A stretch of 64,000 nt of DNA from Limnobaculum allomyrinae (GTDB lineage Bacteria > Pseudomonadota > Gammaproteobacteria > Enterobacterales > Enterobacteriaceae). Positions within the stretch are counted from its first letter, which is position 1. Each line of letters opens with the position of its first letter. Location of the stretch: assembly GCF_016649425.1 (NCBI RefSeq), contig NZ_JADRCR010000002.1, forward strand, positions 62,001 through 126,000. Reading direction: 5' to 3'. This document shows positions 1 through 10,543 of this stretch, one piece after another. The notes under the pieces were generated by a model. It searched no databases. It saw only the letters and a list, made by a program, of their open reading frames with translations, and was not told the DNA's origin. A program made the position numbers and the translations under genes.

Positions 1-46
1 GGCCAACCAGGCTAAGACCAATAATCAAAGGAAGCAGTTTTTTCAT
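1..46 (-). CDS. tolC: Outer membrane efflux channel TolC, N-terminal fragment
   Basis: Only the first 15 codons lie in the window; the gene runs leftwards off the edge. They encode MKKLLPLIIGLSLVG, a typical signal-peptide start that closely resembles the E. coli TolC start as I recall it. TolC is the trimeric outer-membrane duct used by tripartite efflux pumps and type I secretion. Divergence from nudF matches the E. coli tolC/nudF arrangement, which supports the call although so little sequence is present. Confidence 0.8.
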   Translation of the reverse strand, partial: MKKLLPLIIGLSLVG

Positions 47-282
47 GGGCGATCCTTGTTGTACAGCAGTAATGTTGTTTTGACTGATTGCTACGGTCAG
101 ATATTAAATATAGTCGCAAATTCTACCAGAGTATTCCTTATAATAAAGGTAGCTTTATGTGCCATATCGGCATTATTTACAGAAAATTTACCTATTTTAG
201 GCATTTATCTTAGGGAGCGCTCTGGTACGGCAAACTTGATAGATGCTATAAGACCACTTATCGACTAAAAGAGAAAGAAATA
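47..282. promoter_or_regulatory. tolC/nudF divergent intergenic region
   Basis: An AT-rich gap between two divergent genes, so it should hold both promoters. An open frame at 56-268 has no family resemblance and no convincing ribosome binding site, so I do not treat it as a gene. AGAGAAAGAA just before the nudF ATG is a usable purine-rich ribosome binding site. No operator was identified with confidence. Confidence 0.45.
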
Positions 283-915
283 ATGAAGTTATCTCAATCT
301 GTACCCGTAACGTTAGGTAAGGACGATGTGGAAATTATTTCACGAAAGCCACTTTTCCGCGGTTTCTTTTCATTGACGGAATACCGTTTTCGCCATCGTC
401 TGTTCGATGGCAGCATGAGTGGGGAAGTGGTCAGGGAAATTTTTGAACGCGGTCATGCCGGGGTATTGCTGGCGTATGATGCGGTTCGCGACACGGTAGT
501 ATTGATTGAACAAATCCGTATTGCAGCGCTGGAAACCAGCGATAGCCCCTGGCTGTTAGAGTTGGTTGCCGGCATGATTGAACCTGATGAAAATATTGAA
601 GAAGTGGTACGTCGTGAAGCGCAAGAAGAGGCGGGCATTGTGATTGGACGCTGTAAGCCGGTGCTCAGCTATTTAGCCAGCCCGGGGGGAACCAGCGAGC
701 GATCGTCTATTATGGTGGGTGAAGTTGATTCCTCTAAGGCCTGCGGTATTCATGGCTTGGCAGAAGAACACGAAGATATTCGTGTTCACGTCGTCAGCCG
801 CGATCAGGCTTACCGTTGGGTAGAAGAGGGAATTATTGATAATGCGGCGGCAATTATTGCTTTGCAGTGGTTACAACTGAATTATCAAACTTTACGTACT
901 GAATGGCAGAATTAA
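283..915 (+). CDS. nudF: ADP-ribose pyrophosphatase (Nudix hydrolase)
   Basis: This cytoplasmic enzyme hydrolyses ADP-ribose and related ADP-sugars to AMP and a sugar phosphate. At 210 residues it has the family's usual length. The Nudix box GX5EX7REUXEEXGU is complete at residues 97-119 (G97, E103, R111, E112, E115, E116, G118). It is the first gene of the conserved nudF-yqiB-cpdA-yqiA-parE cluster and lies opposite tolC, as in E. coli. A small hairpin follows the stop and an orphan gene separates it from yqiB. Confidence 0.95.
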   Translation: MKLSQSVPVTLGKDDVEIISRKPLFRGFFSLTEYRFRHRLFDGSMSGEVVREIFERGHAGVLLAYDAVRDTVVLIEQIRIAALETSDSPWLLELVAGMIEPDENIEEVVRREAQEEAGIVIGRCKPVLSYLASPGGTSERSSIMVGEVDSSKACGIHGLAEEHEDIRVHVVSRDQAYRWVEEGIIDNAAAIIALQWLQLNYQTLRTEWQN

Positions 916-938
916 AATCGGACAATCAATGATTTTAT

Positions 939-967
939 ACCGCAGAGATTTTATTCTGCGGTTTCCT
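939..967 (+). terminator. Hairpin after nudF
   Basis: The 8-bp stem ACCGCAGA/TCTGCGGT with an 8-base loop lies 24 bases after the nudF stop and is followed by the weak U-rich tail TTCCTGTT. It could terminate or attenuate transcription before the next gene. The broken T-run makes termination uncertain. Confidence 0.4.
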
Positions 968-1024
968 GTTAAATTATTCGGATGCTGCTAATATAAAAGG
1001 AATAATTATGAGAGGGGGTGTGCT

Positions 1025-1363
1025 GTGGCCAATAAAATTGTGGATAATATTATTAACAGCATTGAGTTAATAACCGATCCGTGGATTGATTCTGAAATTC
1101 ACGATTTCTTCCATTTGGATGAGAATGTGGTTGAATTCAGTTATGAGGTAATTGATAACAAGTATTATATTGAAGTGATGTTAAAACAACCTGATATTCA
1201 TACTATTAAGATGCATTTCATGTCGTTTGTTTCACTGATGCAACACTCCAATTTTACTTTTTATTCCAGAAAAGCAAATGACCAAATTATCAGTTACAGG
1301 TTAATTTCTGGTGGTAGTGATATGAAAGGTTTTTATTGTGAGGTTAATTACGAACATATTTAA
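1025..1363 (+). CDS. Hypothetical protein, 112 aa, between nudF and yqiB
   Basis: I do not recognise a family. The likely start is GTG at 1025, because the strong purine-rich stretch AGAGGGGG at 1010-1018 lies just upstream; the ATG at 1009 is in another frame. The protein is acidic, with many aromatic residues and alternating hydrophobic positions, and has no signal peptide or membrane helix. It lies where E. coli has none between nudF and yqiB, and its AT-rich codon use differs from its neighbours, which suggests a lineage-specific acquisition. A hairpin at 1430 may end its transcript. Confidence 0.6.
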   Translation: MANKIVDNIINSIELITDPWIDSEIHDFFHLDENVVEFSYEVIDNKYYIEVMLKQPDIHTIKMHFMSFVSLMQHSNFTFYSRKANDQIISYRLISGGSDMKGFYCEVNYEHI

Positions 1364-1429
1364 CCATAATATTATTGTGGCTATAGGGATGTAACACCGC
1401 AGTATTCTCCGTAAATGTCATCAATATAT

Positions 1430-1456
1430 TATGCCTGATAAATCCCAGGCATATTT
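1430..1456 (+). terminator. Hairpin after the orphan gene
   Basis: The 8-bp stem TATGCCTG/CAGGCATA with loop ATAAATCC is followed by TTTAGC. It sits 67 bases after the orphan stop in an otherwise featureless gap (1364-1651). The short T-run makes this a weak terminator at best. Confidence 0.35.
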
Positions 1457-1651
1457 AGCTATATACGATACACTTTAAATCTCCTCCTTTACTTTTCCTG
1501 ACTAATTGATTCTTTATTTCTGAGTGGTTCCTGAATAATAATAGGCCGCCTGATATGAGACGACCGTATAGAATAATGATTCTGATAATCGTGCTGTTCA
1601 AACGAGGAATAGACTGGTTTTGTATGATAAAAAGACAATGGGCAGGGTGAA

Positions 1652-2077
1652 ATGAAAAAGAGATATGTACCTGATTTTCCTGCCATGATGCGCTTGACGG
1701 AAGTCAATTATGCTCAATTGCGCCGCCTGATCCCTCGTGATGATACGCCGGGAAGTCAGGTAGAACTGCAAGTTGCCGGAGCGGTGTATCGCATTGAAAC
1801 TCTGGAATCTACCCGTTACACCTCTTATGTCTCTATTAAGCAAGTTTTTCCTAAGGTTAGTTACTGGAGTATGCCCTGCCTGAATGTAAGGCTTTACCAT
1901 GACGCGTTAGTTGCAGAAGTGTGTTCCAGTCAACAGATCTTTAGATTTAAAGCAAGTTATGATTATCCTAATAAAAAATTACACCAGCGTGACGAAAAAC
2001 ACCAAATAAACCAATTTTTGGCGGACTGGTTGCGCTTTTGTCTGATGAAAGGAACAATGTCTGTTCCGATTTGCTAA
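1652..2077 (+). CDS. yqiB: DUF1249 family protein YqiB
   Basis: A 141-residue cytoplasmic protein of unknown function that matches E. coli YqiB from end to end, including the conserved C-terminal block ([23 protein letters not shown]). GGGTGAA precedes the ATG. It belongs to the conserved nudF-yqiB-cpdA-yqiA cluster. Conserved linkage to cpdA is the only functional hint; no catalytic motif is visible. Confidence 0.92.
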   Translation: MKKRYVPDFPAMMRLTEVNYAQLRRLIPRDDTPGSQVELQVAGAVYRIETLESTRYTSYVSIKQVFPKVSYWSMPCLNVRLYHDALVAEVCSSQQIFRFKASYDYPNKKLHQRDEKHQINQFLADWLRFCLMKGTMSVPIC

Positions 2078-2127
2078 ACACTTAGAAAGCAGGAGCTTAC
2101 TAACTTAAGCCTTTTGAAGGAAATCTC

Positions 2128-2955
2128 TTGGAAAGCCTTTTTCAACTCCCTTTAGCGCGTGGGTCTAAAGTGAGAGTTTTACAGATTACTGATACTCACT
2201 TATTTGCTGGCGCTGATGAAACACTTTTGGGGGTAAACACCCTGAAAAGTTATCAGGCAGTATTACGTGCCGTCGCCAATAGGGGGCACGATTATGATTT
2301 AATCGTAGCGACGGGCGATTTGGCTCAGGATCGCTCTTTTGCCGCATATGAACGTTTTACCACAGGTATTGCGACGTTACCGGCACCCTGCGTATGGTTG
2401 CCAGGAAACCATGATTTCCAGCCGGCTATGGTTGATGCCATGGCAGCGGCACAGATCCTTCCTTCAAAGCAGGTACTGCTTGGCGAAGACTGGTATGTTA
2501 TTTTGCTGGATAGTCAGGTGTTAGGCGTACCTCACGGCGAGCTGAGTGAATACCAGCTGAACTGGCTCGATCGTTCACTCACGCAATATAGCGACCGCCA
2601 TGCTCTGATTTTACTTCATCATCATCCTCACTCTTCGGGCTGTACCTGGCTGGATCAACACAGTTTGCGTAATGCCCATATGTTAGCTGAAGTGCTCGAC
2701 AGACATCCTCAGGCTAAAACATTGCTGTGTGGACATATCCATCAGGATCTCGATCTTGACTGGAATGGACGGCGCGTTTTGGCATCGCCTTCTACTTGCG
2801 TGCAATTTAAACCCCACTGTACTAACTTTACTATTGATGACTTAGCGCCAGGCTGGCGTTATCTCGATCTCTATTCTGATGGTTCCATTGAAACTACGGT
2901 ATGCCGCCTTGAAGGTGATGTATTCCGTCCTGACATGAACTCGGATGGTTATTGA
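2128..2955 (+). CDS. cpdA: 3',5'-cyclic AMP phosphodiesterase CpdA
   Basis: A metallophosphoesterase that hydrolyses cAMP to AMP and so tempers CRP-cAMP signalling. The metal-binding motifs are in order: DTH (D22, H24), GD (63-64), GNHD (93-96), HHH (164-166) and GHIH (202-205). The chosen start is TTG at 2128 with GAAGGA upstream; its MESL opening and 275-residue length match the E. coli protein. Its stop overlaps the yqiA start, indicating translational coupling. Several CRP-like sites occur elsewhere in the window, at mtl and kdg. Confidence 0.95.
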   Translation: MESLFQLPLARGSKVRVLQITDTHLFAGADETLLGVNTLKSYQAVLRAVANRGHDYDLIVATGDLAQDRSFAAYERFTTGIATLPAPCVWLPGNHDFQPAMVDAMAAAQILPSKQVLLGEDWYVILLDSQVLGVPHGELSEYQLNWLDRSLTQYSDRHALILLHHHPHSSGCTWLDQHSLRNAHMLAEVLDRHPQAKTLLCGHIHQDLDLDWNGRRVLASPSTCVQFKPHCTNFTIDDLAPGWRYLDLYSDGSIETTVCRLEGDVFRPDMNSDGY

Positions 2956-3536
2956 TGACGACTCTGCTCTATATACATGGATTTAATAGTTCGCCTCAGT
3001 CTGCTAAAGCAGTTAATTTTAAACATTGGCTGGCGGAACACCATCCACACATTGAGATGTTGATTCCGCAGATACCGCCTTCTCCGGCGGAAGCGGCAGA
3101 ACTACTGGAGCAAATAGTACTGGATCGTGTGGGGGAGCCATTGGGGATCGTTGGTTCCTCGTTAGGTGGTTATTATGCTACCTGGTTATCTCAATGTTTT
3201 ATATTGCCTGCGGTCGTGGTGAATCCGGCAGTAAAACCCTTTGAGTGGCTGCAGGAATATATTGGAGAGCATCAGAATCCCTACACCGGACAGCAATATG
3301 TGATAGAGTCACGTCACGTTTATGACCTCAAAGTGATGCAGATAGAACCGCTGGAGTCTCCGGACCTGTTGTGGCTACTGCAACAGACAGGAGATGAAGT
3401 GCTTGATTACCGTCAGGCGGTTACTTACTACACTTCTTGTCGACAAACGGTGGAGTCCGGTGGAAACCACAGTTTTGTCAGCTTTGATCACTATTTTTCC
3501 CCGATTGTTGATTTTTTAGGGCTTGCTGCGGCTTAA
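2955..3536 (+). CDS. yqiA: YqiA family alpha/beta-hydrolase esterase
   Basis: A small serine esterase in E. coli, active on short acyl esters and acyl-CoAs as I recall it. Residues 67-71 (GSSLG) form the nucleophile elbow with Ser69. The conserved GNHSF near the C-terminus supplies the catalytic histidine. I chose ATG 2955, which shares one base with the cpdA stop (TGATG) and gives the E. coli-like start [14 protein letters not shown] one codon upstream is possible but less likely. Confidence 0.93.
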   Translation: MTTLLYIHGFNSSPQSAKAVNFKHWLAEHHPHIEMLIPQIPPSPAEAAELLEQIVLDRVGEPLGIVGSSLGGYYATWLSQCFILPAVVVNPAVKPFEWLQEYIGEHQNPYTGQQYVIESRHVYDLKVMQIEPLESPDLLWLLQQTGDEVLDYRQAVTYYTSCRQTVESGGNHSFVSFDHYFSPIVDFLGLAAA

Positions 3537-3637
3537 TAAGTAGCTTCGGCCTGCCGTACTATGGAAGGTTAGCCGGTTTACACCGATAATAAACAATGAT
3601 CGTTTTTATGCCCTGAAACTTATCCAGAAACCAAACA

Positions 3638-5527
3638 ATGAGCCAATCCAGTTATAACGCTGATTCCATTGAGGTGCTCAGCGGCCTTGAACCAGTACGA
3701 CGCCGTCCCGGCATGTACACCGATACCTCTCGTCCGAATCATCTCGGGCAGGAAGTTATTGATAACAGCGTTGATGAGGCATTAGCCGGTCACGCAAGTA
3801 AAATTGAAGTTATTTTGTATGAAGACCAGTCGCTGGAAGTCATCGACGACGGCCGCGGTATGCCTGTCGATATTCACCCTGAAGAAGGGGTCACGGCGAT
3901 TGAGTTGATCATGTGTCGTTTACACGCCGGTGGTAAGTTTTCTAACAAAAACTACCAGTTTTCCGGTGGTCTGCATGGGGTAGGGATTTCAGTGGTTAAC
4001 GCCCTGTCTACCCGTGTGGAAGTGACTGTGCGCCGCGATGCGCAGGTATACAGCATTGTATTTGAAAACGGTGACAAGGTGCAGGATCTGACGGTTATAG
4101 GAACCTGTGGTCGCCGTAATACCGGTACCAGCGTTCATTTCTGGCCGGATCCCAGCTTTTTTGACAGCCCAAGATTTTCCGTTTCCCGCTTGGTGCACGT
4201 GCTAAAGGCGAAAGCCGTTCTTTGCCCGGGCGTTGAGATTATCTTTACCGATAAAGTGAATGGTACCGAGCAGCGCTGGTGCTATCAGGATGGTTTAACC
4301 GATTACCTGATGGAAGCGGTAAATGGCCTGATAACGTTACCGGAAAAACCGTTTGTTGGTGCCTTTGCCGGTGATACTGAAGCCGTAGACTGGGCGCTGT
4401 TATGGCTGCCGGAAGGGGGCGAAGTACTGAGCGAAAGCTACGTTAACCTGATCCCAACCATGCAGGGCGGTACCCACGTTAACGGTTTGCGTCAGGGCTT
4501 GCTGGATGCAATGCGTGAATTCTGCGAATTCCGCAATCTGCTGCCTCGCGGTGTGAAGCTTAGTGCGGAAGATATCTGGGATCGTTGTGCTTATGTTCTT
4601 TCGCTGAAAATGCAAGATCCGCAGTTTGCAGGTCAAACCAAAGAACGCTTATCGTCTCGCCAAAGTTCTGCTTTTGTATCCGGTATTATTAAAGATGCCT
4701 TCAGCCTGTGGCTGAACCAGAACGTACAGGCGGCTGAGCAACTCGCCGAACTGGCTATTTCCAGCGCCCAGCAGCGGATGCGGGCAGCGAAAAAGGTGGT
4801 ACGGAAAAAACTGGTCAGTGGGCCAGCTTTGCCGGGCAAGCTGGCTGACTGTTCATCACAAGATCTAAACGTTACCGAACTGTTTTTAGTGGAAGGGGAT
4901 TCTGCAGGCGGTTCTGCCAAGCAGGCGCGTAGCCGTGAATTTCAGGCAATTATGCCGTTAAAAGGTAAAATCCTGAATACCTGGGAAGTCTCTTCCGATG
5001 AGGTTCTGGCCTCTCAGGAAATCCATGATATCTCGGTGGCGATTGGTATCGATCCGGACAGCGACGATCTTAGCCAACTACGCTACGGCAAAATATGTAT
5101 CCTGGCGGATGCGGACTCCGATGGTCTGCATATTGCCACCCTGATTTGTGCGCTGTTTGTTCGCCATTTCCGTAAGATGGTTGAAGAAGGGCATGTCTAT
5201 GTGGCGATGCCGCCACTGTACCGCATCGATTTAGGGAAAGAGGTTTACTACGCGCTGGATGAACAGGAAAAAGAGGGCGTGCTGGAGCAGTTAAAACGCA
5301 AAAAAGGCAAACCAAACGTACAGCGTTTTAAAGGTCTGGGTGAGATGAACCCATTACAGCTGCGTGAAACTACGATGGATCCCAATACCCGTCGTTTGGT
5401 TCAGTTAACCCTTGAAGACAGCGAAACCACCATGGCTTTGATGGATATGCTGTTAGCCAAGAAACGTTCAGAAGACCGCCGTAACTGGTTACAGGAAAAA
5501 GGCGATCGTGTGGAACTTGATGTTTAA
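3638..5527 (+). CDS. parE: DNA topoisomerase IV subunit B
   Basis: The ATPase subunit of topoisomerase IV, which decatenates daughter chromosomes. Its 629 residues cover the GHKL ATPase domain, transducer and TOPRIM domain, nearly identical to E. coli ParE. Visible motifs include VDEALAG, DDGRGMPVD, GGLHGVGISVVNALS, VEGDSAGGSAKQAR and LADADSDGLHI. parC follows after 71 bases. In E. coli parE and parC are separated by several genes, so adjacency here is a simpler arrangement. Confidence 0.98.
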   Translation: MSQSSYNADSIEVLSGLEPVRRRPGMYTDTSRPNHLGQEVIDNSVDEALAGHASKIEVILYEDQSLEVIDDGRGMPVDIHPEEGVTAIELIMCRLHAGGKFSNKNYQFSGGLHGVGISVVNALSTRVEVTVRRDAQVYSIVFENGDKVQDLTVIGTCGRRNTGTSVHFWPDPSFFDSPRFSVSRLVHVLKAKAVLCPGVEIIFTDKVNGTEQRWCYQDGLTDYLMEAVNGLITLPEKPFVGAFAGDTEAVDWALLWLPEGGEVLSESYVNLIPTMQGGTHVNGLRQGLLDAMREFCEFRNLLPRGVKLSAEDIWDRCAYVLSLKMQDPQFAGQTKERLSSRQSSAFVSGIIKDAFSLWLNQNVQAAEQLAELAISSAQQRMRAAKKVVRKKLVSGPALPGKLADCSSQDLNVTELFLVEGDSAGGSAKQARSREFQAIMPLKGKILNTWEVSSDEVLASQEIHDISVAIGIDPDSDDLSQLRYGKICILADADSDGLHIATLICALFVRHFRKMVEEGHVYVAMPPLYRIDLGKEVYYALDEQEKEGVLEQLKRKKGKPNVQRFKGLGEMNPLQLRETTMDPNTRRLVQLTLEDSETTMALMDMLLAKKRSEDRRNWLQEKGDRVELDV

Positions 5528-5598
5528 TATCAGTATCTGAACCCCGTTTTTGTTGAGCCAATGCTTTAAATAAAAACGGGAAAGGAAAGAGTAATTCT

Positions 5599-7875
5599 AT
5601 GAGTGATATAACTCACGACGGTGTGGAACAGCAGCCGCTCCACCAGTTTACTGAGAATGCGTACCTTAACTACTCAATGTACGTCATTATGGATCGCGCA
5701 TTGCCGTTTATCGGCGACGGGCTGAAGCCGGTACAACGTCGTATTGTTTATGCAATGTCTGAGCTGGGGCTGAATGCCGCGGCTAAGTTTAAGAAATCGG
5801 CGCGTACCGTGGGTGACGTGCTGGGTAAATACCATCCTCACGGCGACAGCGCCTGTTATGAAGCGATGGTATTGATGGCGCAGCCATTCTCCTATCGCTA
5901 TCCGTTGGTAGACGGTCAGGGGAACTGGGGGGCACCGGACGATCCGAAATCGTTCGCTGCCATGCGTTATACCGAATCTCGCTTGTCTAAATATGCTGAA
6001 CTGCTGTTGGGTGAGCTGGGTCAGGGAACCGTAGATTACGTACCAAACTTTGACGGCACCCTGCAGGAGCCTAAAATGCTGCCTGTGCGCTTGCCTAACA
6101 TCCTGCTGAACGGGACAACCGGCATTGCGGTTGGTATGGCAACGGATATCCCTCCGCACAACGTGCGAGAAGTGGCTAATGCAGCCGTGATGTTGTTGGA
6201 TAATCCCAACGCCACGCTGGATAACCTGATGACCGAAATTCAGGGCCCGGACTATCCGACAGAAGCGGAAATCATCACTTCGCAGGATGAAATCAAGAAA
6301 ATTTACCAGACAGGTAAAGGTTCGATTCGTATGCGTGCCGTATGGAAGAAAGAGGATGGCGATATCGTCATTACTGCACTTCCACACCAAACCTCAGGTG
6401 CTAAGGTGATGGAACAGATTGCCAGCCAGATGCGAGCTAAAAAGCTGCCGATGGTGGACGATCTGCGCGATGAGTCAGACCATGAGAACCCAACTCGTCT
6501 GGTGCTGGTGCCGCGCTCTAACCGTATTGATTTAGAGCAGGTGATGAATCATCTGTTTGCTACCACCGATCTGGAAAAAAGCTACCGCGTTAACCTGAAT
6601 ATGCTGGGTCTGGATGGTCGTCCGGCGGTAAAAAATCTGGTTGAGATCCTGTCAGAGTGGTTAGTGTTCCGTCGTGATACCGTGGTTCGTCGCTTGAATC
6701 ACCGTCTGGAACGGGTACTGAAACGCCTGCATATTTTGGATGGTTTGCTGGTTGCCTTCCTGAATATTGATGAAGTCATCGAAATCATTCGTACTGAAGA
6801 TGAACCAAAGCCGGTATTGATGCAGCGCTTTAGCATCAGTGATACTCAGGCCGAAGCGATTCTGGAGCTGAAACTGCGTCATCTTGCCAAGCTGGAAGAG
6901 ATGAAGATCCGCGGTGAGCAAGCCGAGTTGGAAAAAGAGCGAGACCGCCTGCAAGGCCTGTTAAGCTCCGATCGCAAACTAAGTTCGTTGATTAAGAAAG
7001 AAATTCTGGCTGATGCAGAAACCTACGGTGACGATCGTCGTTCACCGATTGTGGTTCGCACTGAAGCTAAAGCAATGAGTGAACACGATTTTGTTCCTTC
7101 TGAGCCAGTGACCATTGTCCTTTCCGATATGGGATGGGTTCGTAGCGCCAAAGGGCATGATATTGAACCATCGGGGCTGAGCTATCGTGCAGGTGACAGC
7201 TTCAAAGCAGCTGCTCGTGGTAAGAGTAATCAGCCAGTGGTGTTTATTGACTCTACCGGGCGTAGTTATGCGCTGGATCCATTGACGTTACCGTCTGCCC
7301 GTGGCCAGGGCGAGCCGTTGACCGGCAAGCTAACACCACCACCGGGTGCAACGGTTGAACAGGTGTTAATGCATGCTGACGATCAGAAGTTGCTGATGGC
7401 GTCGGATGCCGGTTATGGATTTATCTGTACCTTCGAGGATCTGGTAGCTCGTAACCGTAACGGTAAAGCGATGATCACCCTGCCGGATAATGCTAAAGTG
7501 TTGACTCCGCTGGAAGTAAACAGTGAAGACGACTTGCTGTTAACCATTACAGCCGCCGGCAGAATGCTGCTGTTCCCGGTAAGTGATTTGCCGCAGTTGT
7601 CGAAAGGTAAAGGGAACAAGATCATCTCGATTCCTTCGGCGCAGGCCGCTTCCGGTGAAGATCGTATTGCTTACCTGTATATCCTGACGGCGAAATCATC
7701 CGTGACGCTACATGTGGGTAAACGTAAACTGCAACTGCGTCCGGAAGATCTACAGAAATTTCGTGCCGAAAGAGGCCGTAAAGGAACACTGTTGCCGAGA
7801 GGGCTGCAACGCATCGATAATATCGATGTTGAAACGCCTCCTGCACCGACAGAAGAGGCTCCGGTTACGGAGTGA
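5599..7875 (+). CDS. parC: DNA topoisomerase IV subunit A
   Basis: The DNA breakage-reunion subunit. The N-terminal catalytic region carries [10 protein letters not shown] with the active tyrosine, and the C-terminal beta-propeller follows. The quinolone-resistance segment reads [12 protein letters not shown] with the usual Ser and Glu, so no classic resistance substitution is visible. At 758 residues it is a few longer than the E. coli protein, mostly from an N-terminal insertion and a proline- and glutamate-rich C-terminal tail. AAAGGAAAGAG provides the ribosome binding site. A strong terminator follows. Confidence 0.98.
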   Translation: MSDITHDGVEQQPLHQFTENAYLNYSMYVIMDRALPFIGDGLKPVQRRIVYAMSELGLNAAAKFKKSARTVGDVLGKYHPHGDSACYEAMVLMAQPFSYRYPLVDGQGNWGAPDDPKSFAAMRYTESRLSKYAELLLGELGQGTVDYVPNFDGTLQEPKMLPVRLPNILLNGTTGIAVGMATDIPPHNVREVANAAVMLLDNPNATLDNLMTEIQGPDYPTEAEIITSQDEIKKIYQTGKGSIRMRAVWKKEDGDIVITALPHQTSGAKVMEQIASQMRAKKLPMVDDLRDESDHENPTRLVLVPRSNRIDLEQVMNHLFATTDLEKSYRVNLNMLGLDGRPAVKNLVEILSEWLVFRRDTVVRRLNHRLERVLKRLHILDGLLVAFLNIDEVIEIIRTEDEPKPVLMQRFSISDTQAEAILELKLRHLAKLEEMKIRGEQAELEKERDRLQGLLSSDRKLSSLIKKEILADAETYGDDRRSPIVVRTEAKAMSEHDFVPSEPVTIVLSDMGWVRSAKGHDIEPSGLSYRAGDSFKAAARGKSNQPVVFIDSTGRSYALDPLTLPSARGQGEPLTGKLTPPPGATVEQVLMHADDQKLLMASDAGYGFICTFEDLVARNRNGKAMITLPDNAKVLTPLEVNSEDDLLLTITAAGRMLLFPVSDLPQLSKGKGNKIISIPSAQAASGEDRIAYLYILTAKSSVTLHVGKRKLQLRPEDLQKFRAERGRKGTLLPRGLQRIDNIDVETPPAPTEEAPVTE

Positions 7876-7904
7876 TTTGACGGTGGGAAGATGAATAAAA
7901 ACTC

Positions 7905-7938
7905 AGGCTGCTCTGTTTACAGAACAGCCTGTTTTTTT
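7905..7938 (+). terminator. Rho-independent terminator after parC
   Basis: The 11-bp stem AGGCTGCTCTG/CAGAACAGCCT has one mismatch and a TTTA loop, followed by a run of seven Ts. It lies 30 bases after the parC stop and is the natural end of the parE-parC transcript. Confidence 0.9.
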
Positions 7939-8138
7939 CTGCAATCGCAGTGCTCTCGCTGATGACAGGATTAAACTGGTTTAGTTATCAATAATGGGGC
8001 ATTGATTCAGAAAATGCGGATCTTTTGCACCATGAGTGATTGAAATAAAATCGATTCTCTCACTTAACTTATTATTGGAATCAGTGCGTTTTCTTTATAA
8101 GTCGGTATACTTATCGACTATAAATGAATGAGGTTTAT

Positions 8139-8879
8139 ATGTTAGTTATTCTGCGTGCTTTAATTGTTATTCCATTTTGTATTTTGGTCTGTCTGGTTGG
8201 CTCGTTATATTGTCTTTTTAGCCCGCGCAACCCTCGTCATTCCTATACTTTCGGTCGACTGTTTGGTCGTCTTGCTCCGGTATTTGGATTAACCGTGGAA
8301 ACACGGGTTAATCCGGCGGTAAAAGCTGACGGGAACTGTATCTATATTGCTAACCACCAGAATAATTACGATATGGTAACGGCTGCGGCTGCCGTACAGC
8401 CAAGAACCGTGACGGTAGGTAAAAAGAGCCTGTTATGGGTACCCTTCTTCGGCCCTTTCTATTGGCTGACGGGTAATATCTTGATTGATCGCAATAATAA
8501 AACTAAATCTCGCGGTACCATTTACCAAATTATTGAGCAGATGAAAAAACGGGATATCTCTGTCTGGATGTTCCCTGAAGGTACGCGTAGCAGAGGGCGG
8601 GGTTTACTGCCGTTCAAAACGGGTGCTTTTCATGCGGCTATCGCTGCTGGTGTACCGGTTGTTCCGATTTGTGTTTCCACTACCAGCGGTAAAATAAAGT
8701 TGAACCGTTGGAATAATGGTCATGTGATTGTGGAGATGATGTCTCCTATTGATACCAGCAGTTATGATAAAGATCAGGTGCGTGAACTGGCGCAACATTG
8801 CCACGATATTATGGCAGAAAAGCTGGCGCAGCTGGATCAGGAAGTTGCTGAACGAGAGGCAGCGGATCGCCAACGTTAA
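8139..8879 (+). CDS. plsC: 1-acylglycerol-3-phosphate O-acyltransferase
   Basis: An inner-membrane enzyme that acylates lysophosphatidic acid to phosphatidic acid in phospholipid synthesis. HX4D is present at residues 73-78 (NHQNNYD) and the substrate motif FPEGTRS at 145-151. An N-terminal hydrophobic segment precedes the catalytic domain. I chose ATG 8139, preceded by TGAGG, over the in-frame ATG at 8124; this gives 246 residues against 245 in E. coli. The parC-plsC-ftsP order is conserved in enterobacteria. Confidence 0.96.
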   Translation: MLVILRALIVIPFCILVCLVGSLYCLFSPRNPRHSYTFGRLFGRLAPVFGLTVETRVNPAVKADGNCIYIANHQNNYDMVTAAAAVQPRTVTVGKKSLLWVPFFGPFYWLTGNILIDRNNKTKSRGTIYQIIEQMKKRDISVWMFPEGTRSRGRGLLPFKTGAFHAAIAAGVPVVPICVSTTSGKIKLNRWNNGHVIVEMMSPIDTSSYDKDQVRELAQHCHDIMAEKLAQLDQEVAEREAADRQR

Positions 8880-9084
8880 CAGCGTTTATCACCCTTCATT
8901 GGTGATTTCTACGGTAGTGATTGCAATGTAAGTACCGGTGTTTATCCCCGGTGCATATTTGTGATCCTGCCATTTTTGTTTTGCATCACGTGATATCAAC
9001 ATATTGGCGTGATAATGATTACGCTGACAATATGAAGCGGATCGGGATTGATCCCTTTAGCTGTTATACACGAAGGTTGTTTTA

Positions 9085-10524
9085 ATGGTTGCTAAGATTA
9101 ACAACAAAATGATACCCATTAGCCGCCGCCGCTTGTTGCAAGCGACGGCGGCTGCGCTGGGTGCGAGTATGGTTTCTCCGGCGTTTGCCGCGGCACCTCA
9201 GGCCGCGTTGCCTGTTCCTCCGTTACTGGAAACCCGTAAGGGCCAACCGCTTTATCTCTCACTTCAACGTGCTCACTGGGAATTCGTCTCCGGAGCGCGT
9301 GTTAGCACTCTGGGGTTTAACGGCCAATATTTGGGGCCTACGGTTAGGGTTCGCAATGGTGATGACGTTAAAATGGTGTACAGCAATCGCTTAAGCGATC
9401 CGGTTGCTGTAACGGTGAGTGGGCTTCAGGTTCCTGGTACTTTAATGGGGAATGCGGCGCGCATGATGTCACCGGGCGTGGACTGGTCGCCGATTATTCC
9501 TATTCGCCAACAGGCGGCAACTTGTTGGTATCATGCTATTACACCAAACAAGATAGCTTCTGATATCTATAATGGTCTGGCTGGCATGTGGATCATTGAA
9601 GATGATATTACGCGTGGTTTGACTATTCCTAACCAGTACGGTGTGAATGATTTTCCCGTTATCCTGCAGGATAAGCACTTTAGTTCTTTTGGTCAGCCGG
9701 AATATTCTATTAACGGTACCAATGAGTCAGGTTTCCTGGGGGATACGTTATTAACCAACGGCGTTAGTGGACCTTATGTTGAGGTTGGTCGGGGTTGGGT
9801 CAGATTACGTTTATTGAATGCCTCAAATTCCCGACGTTATACCCTGACATTAAGCGATAACCGTCCCTTTAATCTGATCGCAAATGATACCGGCCTGTTA
9901 ACTGCACCGGTGGCTGTTCCCCAGTTGAATTTAGCGCCGGGTGAACGTCGTGAAGTGCTGATCGATATGTCAAAAGGGGAAGAGGTCTCCATCTCTGCCG
10001 GGCTTTCTGCCGGTGTTGTTGACAGATTACGTAGCTTCTTTGAACCATCGAGTATTCTGAATTCCTCCCTGGTATTAACCATTAAACCGACAGGTTTGAT
10101 GGCGCTGGTAACGGATAAACTTCCAACCAGTCTGAAACCGGTGGATGTATTAGATGGCAGTATTGCCCGCTCTCGTGAATTTGTACTGGGCAGTGATATT
10201 CCGGGCATCAATGGTGCTATCTGGGATCCATTGCGTATTGATACCAAAGTGAAGTTGGGTACCTGGGAACGTTGGATAGTGAGTGCAGCCAAGCCTCAGG
10301 CCTTTCATATCCAGGGTGCTTCGTTCTTTGTCAGCGCAGTTAATGGCGCTAATCCTTCACCGGAAGACAGCGGCTGGAAAGATACCGTTTGGGTTGAAGG
10401 TAAAGTCGAGCTGCTGGTGAAGTTTACTCAACCATCGTCGCCGCATTTTCCGTTTATGTATTATAGCCAGAATCTGGAGCTTGCTGACCGCGGGAATATC
10501 GGGCAGTTGTTGGTTGAAGAATAA
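9085..10524 (+). CDS. ftsP: Cell division protein FtsP (SufI), Tat-exported
   Basis: A periplasmic cupredoxin-fold protein related to multicopper oxidases but without copper ligands; in E. coli it stabilises the divisome under stress. A twin-arginine signal lies at residues 13-19 (SRRRLLQ), followed by a hydrophobic core and an Ala-rich cleavage region near residue 36. The three cupredoxin domains align with E. coli SufI, including GLAGMW, RGWVRLRLLNASN and GWKDTVWV. ATG 9085 follows GAAGG. It follows plsC, as expected. Confidence 0.95.
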   Translation: MVAKINNKMIPISRRRLLQATAAALGASMVSPAFAAAPQAALPVPPLLETRKGQPLYLSLQRAHWEFVSGARVSTLGFNGQYLGPTVRVRNGDDVKMVYSNRLSDPVAVTVSGLQVPGTLMGNAARMMSPGVDWSPIIPIRQQAATCWYHAITPNKIASDIYNGLAGMWIIEDDITRGLTIPNQYGVNDFPVILQDKHFSSFGQPEYSINGTNESGFLGDTLLTNGVSGPYVEVGRGWVRLRLLNASNSRRYTLTLSDNRPFNLIANDTGLLTAPVAVPQLNLAPGERREVLIDMSKGEEVSISAGLSAGVVDRLRSFFEPSSILNSSLVLTIKPTGLMALVTDKLPTSLKPVDVLDGSIARSREFVLGSDIPGINGAIWDPLRIDTKVKLGTWERWIVSAAKPQAFHIQGASFFVSAVNGANPSPEDSGWKDTVWVEGKVELLVKFTQPSSPHFPFMYYSQNLELADRGNIGQLLVEE

Positions 10525-10543
10525 TATCTGATATTGGCTTTAG

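Noticed and set aside
56-268. 70-residue ORF between tolC and nudF
   Set aside because: It lies in the divergent promoter region, has no convincing ribosome binding site and no recognisable sequence pattern.
5674-6390. 238-codon open frame antisense to parC
   Set aside because: It lies wholly within the conserved parC sequence; its composition is explained by the codon structure of the sense gene.
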